Origin: Helicoverpa zea | Taxonomy: Eukaryota; Arthropoda; Insecta; Lepidoptera; Noctuidae | Length of the DNA stretch: 64,000 nucleotides | Reading direction: 5' to 3' | NCBI RefSeq assembly: GCF_022581195.2 | Contig: NC_061473.1 | Location: 5,952,001 to 6,016,000, forward strand | Shown: positions 27,201 to 42,200 of the stretch, in pieces | Numbering within the stretch: position 1 is the stretch's first letter | How the letters are laid out: each line of letters opens with the position of its first letter | Program-made: the position numbers and the translations under genes | The notes under the pieces: model-generated | Seen by the model: the letters and a program-made list of their open reading frames with translations, nothing else | Told to the model about the DNA's origin: nothing | The model's database searches: none

Positions 27201-30200
27201 GCGACAACCTTCGTTCGTGCAAAGAATGACATGAAAAACAATTTTGGTAAATAACTCGTTCCCAAGCTCAACGCGTTGATTGTTTCGTAAAAATCGCGCA
27301 AAAAACATAAAAAATTACTCATTTCATATTTTATTTCTTAATTTTGTTTTCGTACAGAATTCATAATTTATAAATTTATTTTTTAATGTAGGTAATGTGT
27401 ATAATTTTAAATTAAGTTCGTCGTTTTAAATTGACAGGTTAATGCAAAGGCAGCCATTACGGTCAGATTCGAAATCCGTGAGAGGCGATTTTCGAGTAGT
27501 TTGACGTCCATAAAAATAAGAAAAATAAGTAGGTATAGGTATATGTACGGCAGCCATTATCTAGCATGCACCTGCCTATCAAGGAAGGTCAAAAGGCCTT
27601 AAAATAACTCAGTCTTTATTACACATACCTACGTTTATTGCCTCTCATAAACGAGTAAAAACAATTTACTTCATAAATCAGCTAATAAAATAAAATGCCA
27701 CATTCAATATTTCGTAACTCAATTGACGGCCGACGCAATTCCCGCTGAATCCAGCCCACCAGTTCTAATTTCAAACAGCCGGGACGCTCGGCCAATCAGA
27801 GCGCGTTACGATTAGGCATGCATGCGATTAACCAATCAGATTACGGTTATTGTGTACTTTAATATGGCGGAATTTGATTCTCTAGGAGCTGTGAAACAGT
27901 TGATATGTTTATCGGAATACGAGATGGTATTGTAACATTTGAATGATATCGGTTAAAAATTGTGTTTCAGTTTTGTATTTAGTCTCAATTTTTTTATTGA
28001 CTAGGAAAATGCTCGAGTATTTTTTTCAACCGAGTATAGTTTTTTTTATTTTTTTTATTAAGAAGTCGTGGTGGCCTAGTGGTTAAAGAACCAACCTCTC
28101 GAGTATGTGGGTGTGGGTTCGATTCCAGGTCAGACAAGTACCAATGCAACTTTTCTAAGTTTGTATGTACTTTCTAAGTATATCTTGGACACCAATGGCT
28201 GATAAAAAGGTGAAGGAAAACATCTTGAGGAAACCTGGACTATAGTCTGAAATCACCAACCCGCATTGAGCAAGCGTGGTGATTAATGCTCAATCCTTCT
28301 CCATGTGAGAGGAGGCCTGTGCCCAGCAGTGGGACGATAAAAAGGCTGTAACAGTAACAGTATTCTTATTAAACGATAAATTGACCAGATATAAACTTAT
28401 TTCTGTAAACCAAAATTTTAAGAAATACACCACTAATTCAAAACCTCGCTAATTACTCAGAAAATTAACCAAAGCCAACGTATTATTGAATTTCATTGTG
28501 TACATCACAGCTAGGCGTGTTTGTGAGCAATTTTTTCTACATTGTATGTAAAACCTAGGTCGTGACACGCATTGCGCATGCGCGGGTCAGATGTCAGAAC
28601 CACAATGGCGGGAACCGGGGTTGCCAGTCGATAAAATAGTGTTTGAACGGATGTCTGATTGGTCTGTTCGTTTTAATGGTAATTTTAATTAATTCTTTGG
28701 TACTGTTGGAGGAATTGAGTAGTTTTTTCGGGGATTCATTTCAGATTTTTATGTTAATAACTTAAATAGAGATATATTTTAAAGATATTTACGTTTGTCA
28801 TGTATGGATATTCTAGATTCATGTCTGGATGCATATTCTAGAAACCGAAACAAAAACATTGTATCGAGTTATCTTGGAAAAAAGGTAAGTATTGTTTCCA
28901 GCACAATTCAGATTTCTTCAAATAGGCCTCCCAATATGAGCATTTTCAAAACTTCAACAAGTTGCTCGGTTTCAAAGATTGGGTCTCATTGGTAAAAACG
29001 GGCAAGAAATGCCACGTGATTTCAATGATCATGAGTTGAACTACTTTACTTAAATCTTGTTCACTTGTTATTGCTTGTAAGACAATTTTAACTTTTATCA
29101 ACTAAAAAATAAAAAAAAATAGGTGAGTACCTAAATACTTATTGACTTGGTAAAGAACTAGGTTAGGAACTAGGTTGGTAGGAACAATATTACCTACTAT
29201 TGACGAAAACTAACCTGACTTATACGTAAGTATGACGTAAATGGAAAACATGTCTGGTCTTTAGTCCTACATTTCAGTTCGTAATATTAATTATGCTTCG
29301 AACAAACAATTAGTCAATGGAAACTTTTGGTTTCAATGGAATTTTTAAGTGGTTAAAAATAAAGTTTTAGGCAGAGGCACATACTACTTGTTCAAGAATT
29401 GCGAAAAAACTTTGTTTGTGATTTAAAATAGGCTGACAAGCAGCACTTTTCGAATGCCATATTACATGAAATAATCTCCTAAAAGATGAATATGTAGATA
29501 TATGATTTCTCTCCGGAGGTGTCGGATTGCCGTCCCATCGGGCTATGAGAGTGAGAGAATAGGGTGGGCACCTGTGTCTGCGCAAATGTGCGTGCACTAT
29601 AATACTCGTATGTCCTGCGCAGCTGGCTGATCTCCGCTAAGAACAGCCGATGAGGCCGAAATCGGCCTTGGACGCCAATATGTTATAAGATCAATAAAAT
29701 CACACCTTTCAATCATACGTAATTAAAAAATCCCAGAGTTTCCTTAGCCTATTTGTCAAATACGATCCACCATTTTTTCCACTACCAATCCGAGTCACAT
29801 GCAAATCACACGTTCATGTAGCAACTAAGTAAATGTTGCACCTGTAAAAAATGACCCGATTGTCTTTCAAGATTTTCGTGAATAAATTAGTGTTCGTTCG
29901 TAATAATAGTTTGGTAACGCTAATCCATTCTAATTTATGTACCTATTTAGTTAAACCTATTTATCTAGTTCAATACAACCCAGTGGGTAGTGTCTTTTTG
30001 GGATTATCTCATGGACCACTTTTTTACAGATGTTTGAGATAGCCAAAGATGATATTTTATTGTGTTGCAGTGGAAATCGATAGAAGAGCTTGTGGCTTCG
30101 TCAAAGATGGTCAATGCCGCATGGATTGATAGTAAGGTTAAGCAACGGTCGATCAGTGTCATTCGTCAGAAAATCGCTGTGGATTCCAATAATTTAGGTA

Positions 30201-33200
30201 TCTTTTTGTTGATTTGTATGCTAGCTAGATAATAGATTGAAAATCCTATCTCTAGTTAGCAAATTCAACAGGTACTTAATATAAGTTATTGGAATCCGCC
30301 GTAATACGAGAAAATTCTTCTTTGTCATGATTCCAAACTTCTTATTGTTAAAAACCGCAGTAAATAAACAAGAAAAAATCCTCAGCTACACTACACCTAC
30401 TAGGACAGCATAGAACACTAGAATTAGATTGTTGCGTTTCTCTATCATTACCTACGGAGTGTCAAGGCTTGCACCCGTCCTCTGCTCGTGTCATGCCGCC
30501 CTGGTACTTGTAATTATACGGCATTAGTACTAAGTGACGCGGATTACAATAAACTAGCTTTGTCCGTGACTTTACTGCACTTCTGGTTATTGCAAAAGTG
30601 TTATTAAGACGTCAATAAAGATTTTTCATCACTAAAAATAAAAAATATCTTTTGACTCAATATTATTTTGTCACTTCCATTCAACGTCAATAAATTAAAA
30701 ATCATTTTTATCTTTAATCTCGTCAAAAAAATATATTTTTGTCAAAGTGAATCTAAACAAAATTTTGTAACACCTACTTTTCGAAATAAATAAGACTAGT
30801 AACAAAATTGGGTAAAAAGTTTCATACTTACCGCTTCTCAAAGTCGTCCTTTAACGTCACAATCAAGTAATCAATATCGTGTTACTAGACATGCACAGAC
30901 GAGGGTTCCGTACCAATGTATGTAATAATAATTATCCACCACAGTAAAAAAAGATAGTTCTCCTGCCTGTATCAAACCGACTACAAAGTTTGATTTAACT
31001 TAACATCGGGCCAACAGTCGGCTCACAGTATCCGCAGTGGTGTGGGGTCTCTAATAGACTTTTTAATCGACTTAAAAAAAGGAGATTCGCAGTTTAGCAA
31101 TAACTCTTTCAATTATCCCTGCACCATTTATTTTGCTGCCATTGAACCCTAAAATCGTAACTGATTTAAGAAGCAGATTTAATTGCATCATACCATCATA
31201 CTTAATACATATCTATAGATGACTTGGACGTAGTTATGCTGAAACGTTCCAACCCACAAGTCACCCGAAATCGAGTTATTGTGATTGAACAGCCTAAAAT
31301 TTAGCATATGGATATCTAAACTCAATATAATTCAACAATAAAACCTCTAGTACCTTTACTAGTTAGAATAAAAAAGAATACAACTGAAACGCGTAAATGC
31401 TTATATCTCAAATTAAACTTGAATTTGAGATATAAGCGTACAGTGGATTGGAACGTTTCTGCATAACTACGTCCACTTGTCAAGTAGGTATAATATGACC
31501 AAGCTACAAACTACCTAAAAGTGGCTATTAACAGGTAATTTCAATCGGGTGTTAAGATAGTTTTCGAGGTTAATCGGCATCGATTGATATCTAATAAATC
31601 ACACATAATTTTAGTATAATTTACATCATATTTTTTAAGCCTTCGGCGATATTACCACCTGATCAATCAGGTACTAGGTAATTTATGTGCCAAAATTTCG
31701 TTATGCATAAAAAAATGTCCTGACTGTCATTTATTTTTAGCGATTAAAATCGATTAACGTTTTACTAATAGAGAGTTTAGAGCTTAATGACTTAATTGAA
31801 GAGTAAAAATCCACTAATATTCTCCAATGATGTTAGAAATGAAACCTACTTATTAACTTATCATTAGATCAATTCAAATACCTACTCTGTTAGAATTTTA
31901 ATGAATTTAAATAAAAATATACACTTTATAGTTTCAAACTGCTGTAACCCAAATCTTACTCGATAACTTCAGTTAGTTGATTTAGTTACAATACATTTTT
32001 GTACGGTTCTTTATTTCTGTACTTCCAATACACTTAACTACGTATTAAAATACAAATTATAAATCTTAGATGCTATCATTTACAAATCAAAAATAAACTG
32101 TTAATTAATTAAATCTTATCCGTTCACCAAAATGAACGTTCTTTAAAAAGTGCTTAATCAAACTTTTTGCTCACCTGTTAATATAATCTTTTAAAGTTAG
32201 ATAATTAATACTAGACTAGTGCTTCCGGCACGATTAGTTTTGTTTTGATTTTATTTTGCAGACACATTGCACTTGCAATTGCATTAATGATATGACCAGT
32301 TACCTATTACTTACACAAGATTGCATAAAAATATCTATTTATAAACTACTTAATAGATTTTGATACAACGTTGCAGTAATATAGCTATATAAGAATAAAA
32401 TTAAAAACTTTACTTTTTATCCATATGCTGGAAGTAGAGAGAAGTAGAAAACGCGGGCGTAAGTTTTTTACAGTTTCAAATAGTATTTATGGGTCACACA
32501 CATTTTTTTTTAATGTTTACCAAAAAAAAGAACGGACCAACAGAGCAAAACCACAAAAAACAGCAAGTCATTTTGAAATCTACCAAATCGTTCACAGTGA
32601 AAAAAGAAAATATAGCGGTCAAATAAAGATGTCAATTTTGGTCAGCTTGACAATACTTTCTCAAAACGAGTGATCCGCCTTGATTATTATTAACGAAGTA
32701 ACTACGGCCTTGTGTAAACAGGTTGTAACTTTATTATGGACTTCCTTTGGCTATGGTACAGGGCTTCACAAAAATACCAATGTTCTAGAATAAAAAGATC
32801 GTCACATCCTTTTAAAGTGGTTGGGGATTTTGATCGAATTCCGATCCTATGTTTGGATTAAACAGGATTTTGCACTAAAACCAAATATAAATAAATTCTT
32901 TACTTGACTTCTCAAATATTCAAAATCTATCAAAGTTCATCAATCTCAAAGGCATTAAACGTATATATAGGTACTAGTAATATCCACATTCATATGTGTA
33001 AAACGGTTTAACTTATTTGACAACTTGAACGGGACAGCTAGGCAATAGCTGCATCAGGTGACGTCCAAAAACTGACTTCTAAGTGACCTTTACCATATAA
33101 GGATAAAGTACCAAAAACAAACATCAACAATACCAGATAAGCATATTATCACTATCCATAAATATTTTAGAACTCACAAAAGTGATAATTTACGACAAAT

Positions 33201-36200
33201 ATACTCACTCTTCATTCACAAGCTAAAGTTAATCAAACTTAATGTTAAATGACGTGTTTTACAGCGAATTATGTAAAAATAAGATAAATAAACGTATGTA
33301 TGTCGTAATACGAAGATAGATGACTTAATGTTTACTTTGATAACTTGAGAACAGTTGTAAAAAACCTACTCGAGGACAAATAAATAAGTACGTAACTTCT
33401 AACGCGTCTGCTTTCGTAGTAGATTGAAGGCTAATAAAGTTGATTTTTGTTTGATTCTGGGTCGGTAAATACTTATCTTAACACTTATAAACTAGTAGAC
33501 GGATGTACCTATGACTTAGAATCTAACTCGAAGATGTACATCGAAGGTTTATTTGGATACTTGTTAAGAAGTTTAAAACAAACTTTGAATTTGCATGTAG
33601 TGTCGTGTATTGATCTTCCATCATCTCTGTAACCACTTGGAGTAAGGGAACCGAGTATTTGTTAAATACGAGGTCCGTATTGACGTTAAACGTCACGTCA
33701 TCATTGTCTATGTCTATTTATTGTTTTAGATTTGTTTGTTGGTATTATACTTACGTTTATACGATTTTTTAGTAGGTAAGTTGATAGGGAAAATTGACAA
33801 AAAACATTAAATGCACTATACTCATCATTTGTACTTTTACACATTTCGAGAAAGTGCAGACGAAGAAGAGATTAAAATTAATTATATTAATTTCATATTA
33901 ATTTCCAAGATTGAAAATATGTTGTTGTTGTTACAAAATGTCTGGAAATGATTTTTCTGAGGCTTTAGAAGCTAAAATGAAAAGAACTTGGATAGAATGT
34001 AATATTATAAAAAAGAAGTCTTGCATTTTATTTCCTATTTGAATTTGATCTCTAAGCTTTGGCCTGTAACCTGCAATAGAAGATAACCTATGCTATTTAT
34101 AACAACTAATAAAAAAAGTAATAAAATATCTACTATGTTTCTATTTTCGATTTAGCGTTAAAAATAGAATGTATAATAATAATTCCTTAAAATGAAAACA
34201 ATTTGAGCGAGTTTAAAAACAACCAAGTTTTTTAATTGTAGGTATTTAGAAGCCATCTCGTTTTTTTGTGTTGTGTGAAATCATCATTTGGTGCAGCGTA
34301 AGGGAGTGTCAGACTCTTACTGACTAAAACCCATCATGTTTCTCCTTAAGCCCTTTAGGAAGCAGAGAAGCGGTGACTCTTTCGAACAATTCTGCAGCAA
34401 AGTAGCCGTCTCCTCCGATTGCGTTTCATGAAGGTATCATATAAAAAAAAAACATCGTGTTTACGGGTATATATGACGTCAACATTATTAAATAATAAAC
34501 ACTGGCAGCTTTTAAACCAGTTACTTACGGATAAACAAAATACGGTGCGTTTATTTTTCCAAGTTAAAATGTCAAGTGCATATGAAACGCATTTGTTTTG
34601 TTAAATAAAATGTATTGTTCCAGTTACAATGAAAAAACTGATAAGATTATGGCGTCAGAAACTACTTAAGTACTTCCTAACGATTTTTTGTTGCGTTTAC
34701 ATAAAAAAGAAATGCACTCTGCTTGTTCCAAAAATATATCTATTTTAAATAATAAAATATGTGAAAAGGATTTTTTTTCTTCCAGCTAGATAAACTACAA
34801 AATTATACCAGCAAATTATTATTATCAATATCTTTTAATAGAACTTTTCGTAACATGATCATGTAAAAATGATCAAATATTTTACTAAATATTTTAGAGT
34901 CATTTTAACATCGCCTTTAAGTATATTAGAAATAGTTCACAGACGTAATATTTATATAATTCTAAGTATATTTCATATTTACTTGGCTTCGTTTTAGGCA
35001 ACTTAATAAGAAATCCTAAAACGTTATTAAAACGAATATTAAGAGCCACCTATAACACACATTCCTATTTACCTACCTAATAATCTACAGTAATATAGGT
35101 AATAAAGAGGAAATAATTTTCACTGTTGTCAAGTTACATAGGCTATATTTTATCCCTATACGGGCATTAGCTGAATGAAGCTGAGAACCAAACATTTAGT
35201 GCACAAGCATTTGCTTGGACACAGCACTCACTATTTCTTCACTCTCTGCGCCCGATGGGACGGCAATCCGACACGACCGGAGAGACATCAGACGCATCAG
35301 ACATTTACGTGCTCTCCGATGCACGGGAAATAAACTATGCAAGGATATAGCCAAATAGAAGTTTTCCATTACAAATAGAACATCAATATATATCACAATT
35401 TACACAACTTCATCTCAGTAAGATGTTATTTTCCTCAATAGTGTTTGACACTCAGTCACTTGTCACATAATGAATTGACACTCATTATGTATGTCATTTT
35501 ATGTCTTTATTTAGTTTAAATGATTTGTATATATTTGTTTAAAGTACTGCAAGATTTAAAATCAATAATGTACAAGTGTAGATCAGTGCATTATTATGAA
35601 ACAAAGTCCTTGTTGCGTCTGTCTATTTGGTAACTCAAAAACTAATGAACGGATGTTCGTGCAGTTTTTATTTACTTATTATTATTATTTACTTTGACGG
35701 AAGGCTTGATAAGACTAACTCAAAATACTTTACTTTAACTTTAAGTCTTTCTGTCGCGGGAATTAAGTATGTGTGTATGAGATAGAATGACGTAGAAGCA
35801 GTAGTGCTTCAGTATTCGGCCATAACACTGATCTAGTGTTTATATTAAACCTGTGGTTTACATTGAACGACGAATGCTCGAATCTACGAGGTTTACCGCG
35901 TTACCTGGTGCCCAATTCTCCTAAGTTAATAATGTCAGAATTGAAGAGAAATTGAATCGCAATAGCAGTTTTAACCATGTCGGGCATTCTTCTACTAATA
36001 TAAGACCAATCGCATTCCAACGACATTCGATTGGTTTGCAATTGGTCTACCATTTTGGTCTATACGGTAGTTTGCTCTACAATCATATTGCAATCGTAAA
36101 TCATTTGCAGACAAAATGATTCATTATTAAATGACAGAAAACAGTGGAACGTGAATCGTATGTCGCTTAAGAAGATAAAATTAGAAATGGACATTCATTG

Positions 36201-39200
36201 TGTTCCTACATGCAAAGTACGGCGTCTAAGCTTAGCCTAATGATTGTCAGTAATTACAACGTGAAGCCGGGTTAAAGCAATCAGCCGGCATTACGTACAA
36301 ACAATAAATTATAATGATCCTGATCTCTAACCCCTTGCATGGCGCTACGTTGATTTCATTTGTCTATATTAATAATATAATAGAGAAAACATTTTTTTCT
36401 GTTTGTTTGTTTTACCTTAAATGCTCCGAAAGCACTGAACGGATTTGAAAAATTCATTCGCTGTTAAAAAGCTACACTATCCCCTAGTAAATAGGCTATG
36501 TTTTATTTCGATAAGGGCTTTAGTTCCCACGAGACGTGGGTGACCCACGGAAAAACGACTAGTAGGAGTTATAGTAAAGAGGAACCATAGCTTTGTATGT
36601 TTTTACTCTTAAGGCTCCGACAAAACCGTTTTGAAAGATTTGTTCACTGTTAAAAAGCTACGCAATGTAGCGATATTTTATTTGTAGGCTATATTTTATT
36701 TCGGTACCGGAAGAAATTACCCCGGGACGCAGGAAAAATCGCGGTAAAACTGCTAAGAAGTAGTAGATACGGATCAATTGCGTAGGTAAGTATCTACTTA
36801 AATGACATTTTTCTAAGAAACTGAACATGACAATTGATGGCTGTCGAGATAATTGGTCATCTCACTTATTCTATAGGTAGGTATTTGTACGCTAGGCTTT
36901 TAAAATTCCGTAATATCCGGAGTAAACAATACTTATAGGATTTAATGACAGGTTGGATTTTCAGGAGTTCCATTTCATCATCCTCCGAGCCTTCTTCCCA
37001 ACTATGTTGGGGTCGGCTTTCAGTCTAACCAAATGTACCAGAGTACCAGTGCTTTTCCGACTACCCGTAACGACTGCCAAGGATGTTCAATGACAGCCGG
37101 GACCTACAGTTTAACGTGCCATCCGAAACGCAGTCATTGGTGTCTAAGACATAGAAAGTACATATAGGTAATTCAGGAGTTCCATTTATTTAAAAAAAAA
37201 ATCCTCATTGCAAGGCCTTTGAAGGCTCTTACGAAATGTTGACAATTGTTGCAAGGAGGTTACCTACTGTGGAGTTTTTTTTTTTATTACTGTTACCGGC
37301 ATCTTGTAAGTTTCTAACAAATACATACGTACCTACGATTAACTTACTTTTACGATTATGTAAAGTAGGAAGTAGGATATACCACATTACCATGACAGGT
37401 AAATAACACTGAACAGTGTCAACTATAGCTTAATCATTAAATAATCGTTTAAGTGTGTACCTTCCTTAAACCGAAAGTAATTCCCCTACATAATATGTTT
37501 GACTATTTTACTTCGAAAAAAACTTGGCGCACTTAAAAATACTGAATAATTACGCAAAATATGCAAAGTATACAAAATCACGCAACCGAGACATGTTACT
37601 AAGTGTCAAATGTCAGCCATTTTGAATATGAACTGTCAAACAGATAAAAATAAATTATATAAATATAATGATTTTTCTCCTAAATATGCAATAGTTTTTC
37701 ATAGAAATAAGTGTCTATTGAGATTTAAATGTATAGTGCACAAAAATGCATTGAAATGTATATTGTTATTGTCAATATTCTGATGCACCATTTCAAAATG
37801 GAGTTTCAACACTTGTAGATACGTAGATAGTATCACATGACAGTTTTCTGTGCCATATAAATATAAAAGTTTACAGCTCTTTCACACCAGCATACAGAGC
37901 GGAAACTTAGCTAGCCTGAAAACGTTATTATCGAAGCAAAAGCTCCTAAAATGGGCTGTGAAAATCGTTATTTGCATTGAATCAAATAGCATCTCAAGCG
38001 ATTTTTATTATGGTCTAAGTGTGCCAATGCCTTTTGTAAAAAAAGAGCATTTGACCAGAAATAGGACATTATTATATAAAGGCTGCTATCATACAATTTC
38101 AGTACCTACTTCTTTAGTATAACATAATAGTAAGTAATCAATACCACATCAGGTACAATTTACACCCGGATCTTACGATCCATTCTTGTCGGAAAAACAT
38201 TGCAATTCCTTATTTTTTTACCATCTTACCTAACAATTGTATCATAAAATTAATATCCTAGGTATAAAGTATTATAAAGTTTCGTAACAATTATAATCGT
38301 TTAGTAAATTACCCCATTAAAATTAATGGAAATAGTAAAACCTGGTCATTGTTTGATGCATGGCGTTTTCTCAATTAAGCTTGGAAAAACATTTATGGCT
38401 AATTGACACTTTAATAATCAATAAATATGTATTTTACTAGCTCCGCAGTTCTGCGATCTACGTTAGGGTGCGTCCACATCTGGCGAATGCGCAGCACGCG
38501 AGCCGATCGCGAGCTGTCCGCGAGCTGCGCGCGTGCAGTCACTGCAATAGTTCGGTGCGCCTCTTTAGCGCAACTCACGCAAGGCTCGCATAGAGCGCGC
38601 GAGCGGCGCGCGATCTGCGCGCAATCAGTTCTCGCCCTTACAGTTCCGTATATTGGCTCAGTACTATCGAAGATGGCAGACGTCGCGCGCCGCCTGCGCG
38701 CCGCTCGCGTGCGGCGCTTAGGTCGCGCGCGAGCTGCGCGCGGGCGGCGCAGAAGCGGCGCACGAACAAAAATGCACGCGCGCAGCTCGCGGACAGATCG
38801 CGATCGGCTCGCGTGCTGCGCATTCGCGGCGCATTCGCCAGATGTGGACGCACCCTTAGTAGTTGTTAATTTAACTGTATCAATCTAGCAAATGCAATGG
38901 AGTTACCGAGTTATTATTCCGAAAGGCTTGTGGGCAAAGATGCGCCGTGCTGAAGACTGGGTGAAAAGATATTTTTTAAGAACAAAGAAATTGCTAAAAC
39001 CTCTTCACAGACAATGTAAGTAGGTACTCTCAGGACCCAATATATCTTTGAAAATTGTCTATTTAATCTAAAAATAGGAAAAAAATCTGCACTTTTTGAA
39101 GGTAAAATTTACAGTCACCAAAACCCCCGCCCTTCAACACTTCGTATTTGTTTTTGGTGAGAAAAAGTGGTGGAACAAACTCCCTAGCAACACAATTCTG

Positions 39201-42200
39201 TCGTAAGGTTTGAAGAACCGTTAATCTGTTTACTTGTCCATTTTTAAGTCAACCCGTAACCAATAAACAAAAAAATCAATCATCAACTATGTATTTAAAA
39301 CTACGCAAACCAAATCCAACTCTGACAGTGTTGCCAGTATAAAATTACTGCGCTTGTAAAACAGGGCAATATTTTTAAGGCAGCCATTACCCGTAGTTAT
39401 GAGCGGGTCAGTAATTAGAGATCATTTGTAACTATAATCATGTTGTGTTATGAAATTGTAATGCCATGCCCAAGTAGTGTGACGGTTACTTAGATCAAAA
39501 CCCTTTTTCTAAGGTTTATAGGTGTGTAGACTCTGTAGTCATAGATATAAGAAACTTTTTTTTTAATATAACCTAGCTTCAACCAAGAGGTTACACGTGC
39601 GTGCAGAGGGAACTATACTTTAAATAGGTTATCTAACACTGATAGAATTTTCCAATTCAATCCAGTAGTTCCTGAGATGATCGTGTTCAAATAAACACAC
39701 AAACTCTTCAGCTTTATACCTATTGTTGGTCATATTATTGGTTATCAAGTCGGTCTACTTACTATTTAATCTTAAAACACCTGACTTTTGTTTGTCTTCT
39801 TGGTTGTCCAGAGAAGCGGATAATGTTCTATGAAGTTATTAGTTACCTGAAACAAGAAAAAAAAAACATGTAATTATGACTATTGATCGATTAAATTAAT
39901 ATCACAACATTGTATTTTCCATCATTAAACCAGCTAACTGTCTCTTTAAATTCATAGCCACAGGATAACAAAAAATTGCCAGCGCAAAAAAAGTGGACAT
40001 CATAAACTATCTCAGTGTTGTTGTAATAAGTAATTAATGGCTTCACTATCACTATTGTTTCTTTTACTGATTATTATGAACTAGCTGTTTTCCGCAGTTT
40101 CACTCGCGTCCCATACCCTGATCAATTATAATATGTTATAGGTATCTACTGTATAACCTAAATATCAACCCGGAATAGTGTAATTTCTTAACAGCGAATT
40201 GTTTCAGTAGTTTCAAAGCATTTAAGGCTTACTGTTTTTGAACAAACCAAACGTTTTGTCCTTTATAATATTTCTAGTTGGATTCCCCTGTCCCATGGAA
40301 ATTATATCCCTCTCCTACGATATAAAATGTGGAAACTTTTTTGACGACCTCGATGGCGCAATGGTCATCATGCCGGACCGCCGAACCTGAGGTCCCGGGT
40401 TCGATTCCCGGTTCGGTCGACATTTGTGTGATGAGCATGCTTGTTGGCCGTGGTCTGGGTGTTATGATATGTATTTATAAATAAATATGTATATATGTAG
40501 CTATATGTAGTTTATCAGTTGTGTTAGCACCCATAACACAAGTTAATAAATAACTTACCATGGGGCTAACCGACCGTGTGTGAAAAAGGTCTCCCGAGAT
40601 TATAATTATTATAATGAAAGAATTTTTTAAATCGTTTCAGTACTTACATTCGAAGCGTTTAAGTTACAAACAAACAAAATATTTTTTCCTTTTTACAATA
40701 TATAGATTATCGAGAATACCTAGATGATGAAAATATTCTGTCGACAGATAGGAAGAGGATGTTACAATAGTTGACGGACATGATTAAGTCATCAGTCCGC
40801 CGCCATATTGTTACATATTATACCGCGATCTTTACGTTCTTTGAAGGAAATTATTGATGTTGATGTGTTAGTTACGTACTTATTATGTCATGTTAGTAAC
40901 TGTAGGAAGAAAAGGTTTTTTTTATTCAGAGAGCTTTTTTAGTGTAATATCCGAAAATGACCGTCCCGCTGTGGTTTCAGCGTAAGAGAGTGTCACACTT
41001 ATTCTGTCTGTTTGCCTGTCTGTTTTTCTTAAAACAACAGTTTACTTTAAAATTGAATGTGGAAATTCGTAATAGGTGTAAACACTTTTTTTTTGAAAAC
41101 TTGAGCCTAAATATGAAGGATAATCTAGACCTAACTTATTTAAATAAGTACTTGGTAACAACAGTTTTAGAATGCTAAAGGCGCCCTCTGAAGAGGCCAC
41201 ACTCATCTTCACACGAGATCTACTAAACAATTAAATAGTAAAGTCATTAAATGATTGTGGGCAAAGATCAGGATGCAATGGTCACTAAAACGTGCTGAAG
41301 TGCCTTATAAACCGAGGAATAATTACCTAGGTACTGGCTATTATGTATGAGGTTAAACAAGGAGGATATAGCTCTCGCAAAAGTAAATGTCGGTCCGCAA
41401 CTAAATTCCGAGCACAGGCTGAAAATAGCTAATATTTGAACTGCTCAGTACTTCTTGTAAAGCAGTTTATAGGTAACTTTGCAACTCGAATCAGCCACAA
41501 CTGAGCACTCCTGAGTTTACTTAACTTTTTGGGAATGTGCCATGATACAATTATTTTTGAAATAAAACATTGTTTAAAAAGTAACTTGTACAAGACAAGT
41601 TTCAACTGCTAAAGCGTATTTACTTATGTAGATATATTTCCATCGCGGTAACAGTAAGTACAATTCGTTTCGGTATGCTGCTAGAAGCATCTGTTTTTAT
41701 TAATAGCGTGCTACATGCTACTTCCTTCAATTATAAGTAAAAAACGCATCTCGCAAGGGCCTGCAATATAATCCATGACTCAAATAGCTAATCACTCGAT
41801 CGCGTGGACAAATCGCCGAACAATTAACATATAAATCAGTGTCCGCTTGCACAAGTTTATGAATCACGCACCATAATCTTATAGAATTAAAATCAATAGT
41901 CTAATCGTTCTTAGATAGATATGCGTGATGGACCGGACGTTTAGTTCGCGCAATTTAGCCTTTTCATTCCTTGCGCATTTGTTCGTAAGGTTTTTAAGAA
42001 GTTTTGCTTGTCTAAATGTGGCTCTAGTTTACCGCACAATAGTCTGTATTAATAAATCACCATTGCACATGCCTTAGTTGTCAAATGGCTAACTTCAGTT
42101 CAACTTCAGAAATGCAAAGTTATTTGAAGCGAAAAATATTCAGAGTATTAAGATACAACGTTCCCAAGATCTTTAAAATACCAAATGTACCTAATACTGC

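Noticed and set aside
28064..28140. Possible tRNA gene with B box
   Set aside because: Head of SINE family 2, repeated in the window with the same body.
32425..32673. 82-codon plus-strand frame
   Set aside because: Lys/Asn/Ser-rich, a typical random frame in A-rich DNA; no promoter or splice evidence.
33938..34042. ATG frame of 34 codons, MSGNDFSEALEAKMKRTW
   Set aside because: Looks protein-like at the start but ends in a stop with no splice donor and could not be linked to another exon.
38427..38888. 153-codon plus-strand frame, Arg/Ala-rich
   Set aside because: It lies within a transposon with inverted ends and TTA duplications; the frame is open only because GC-rich DNA has few stops. 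The same holds for the 71-codon minus frame.
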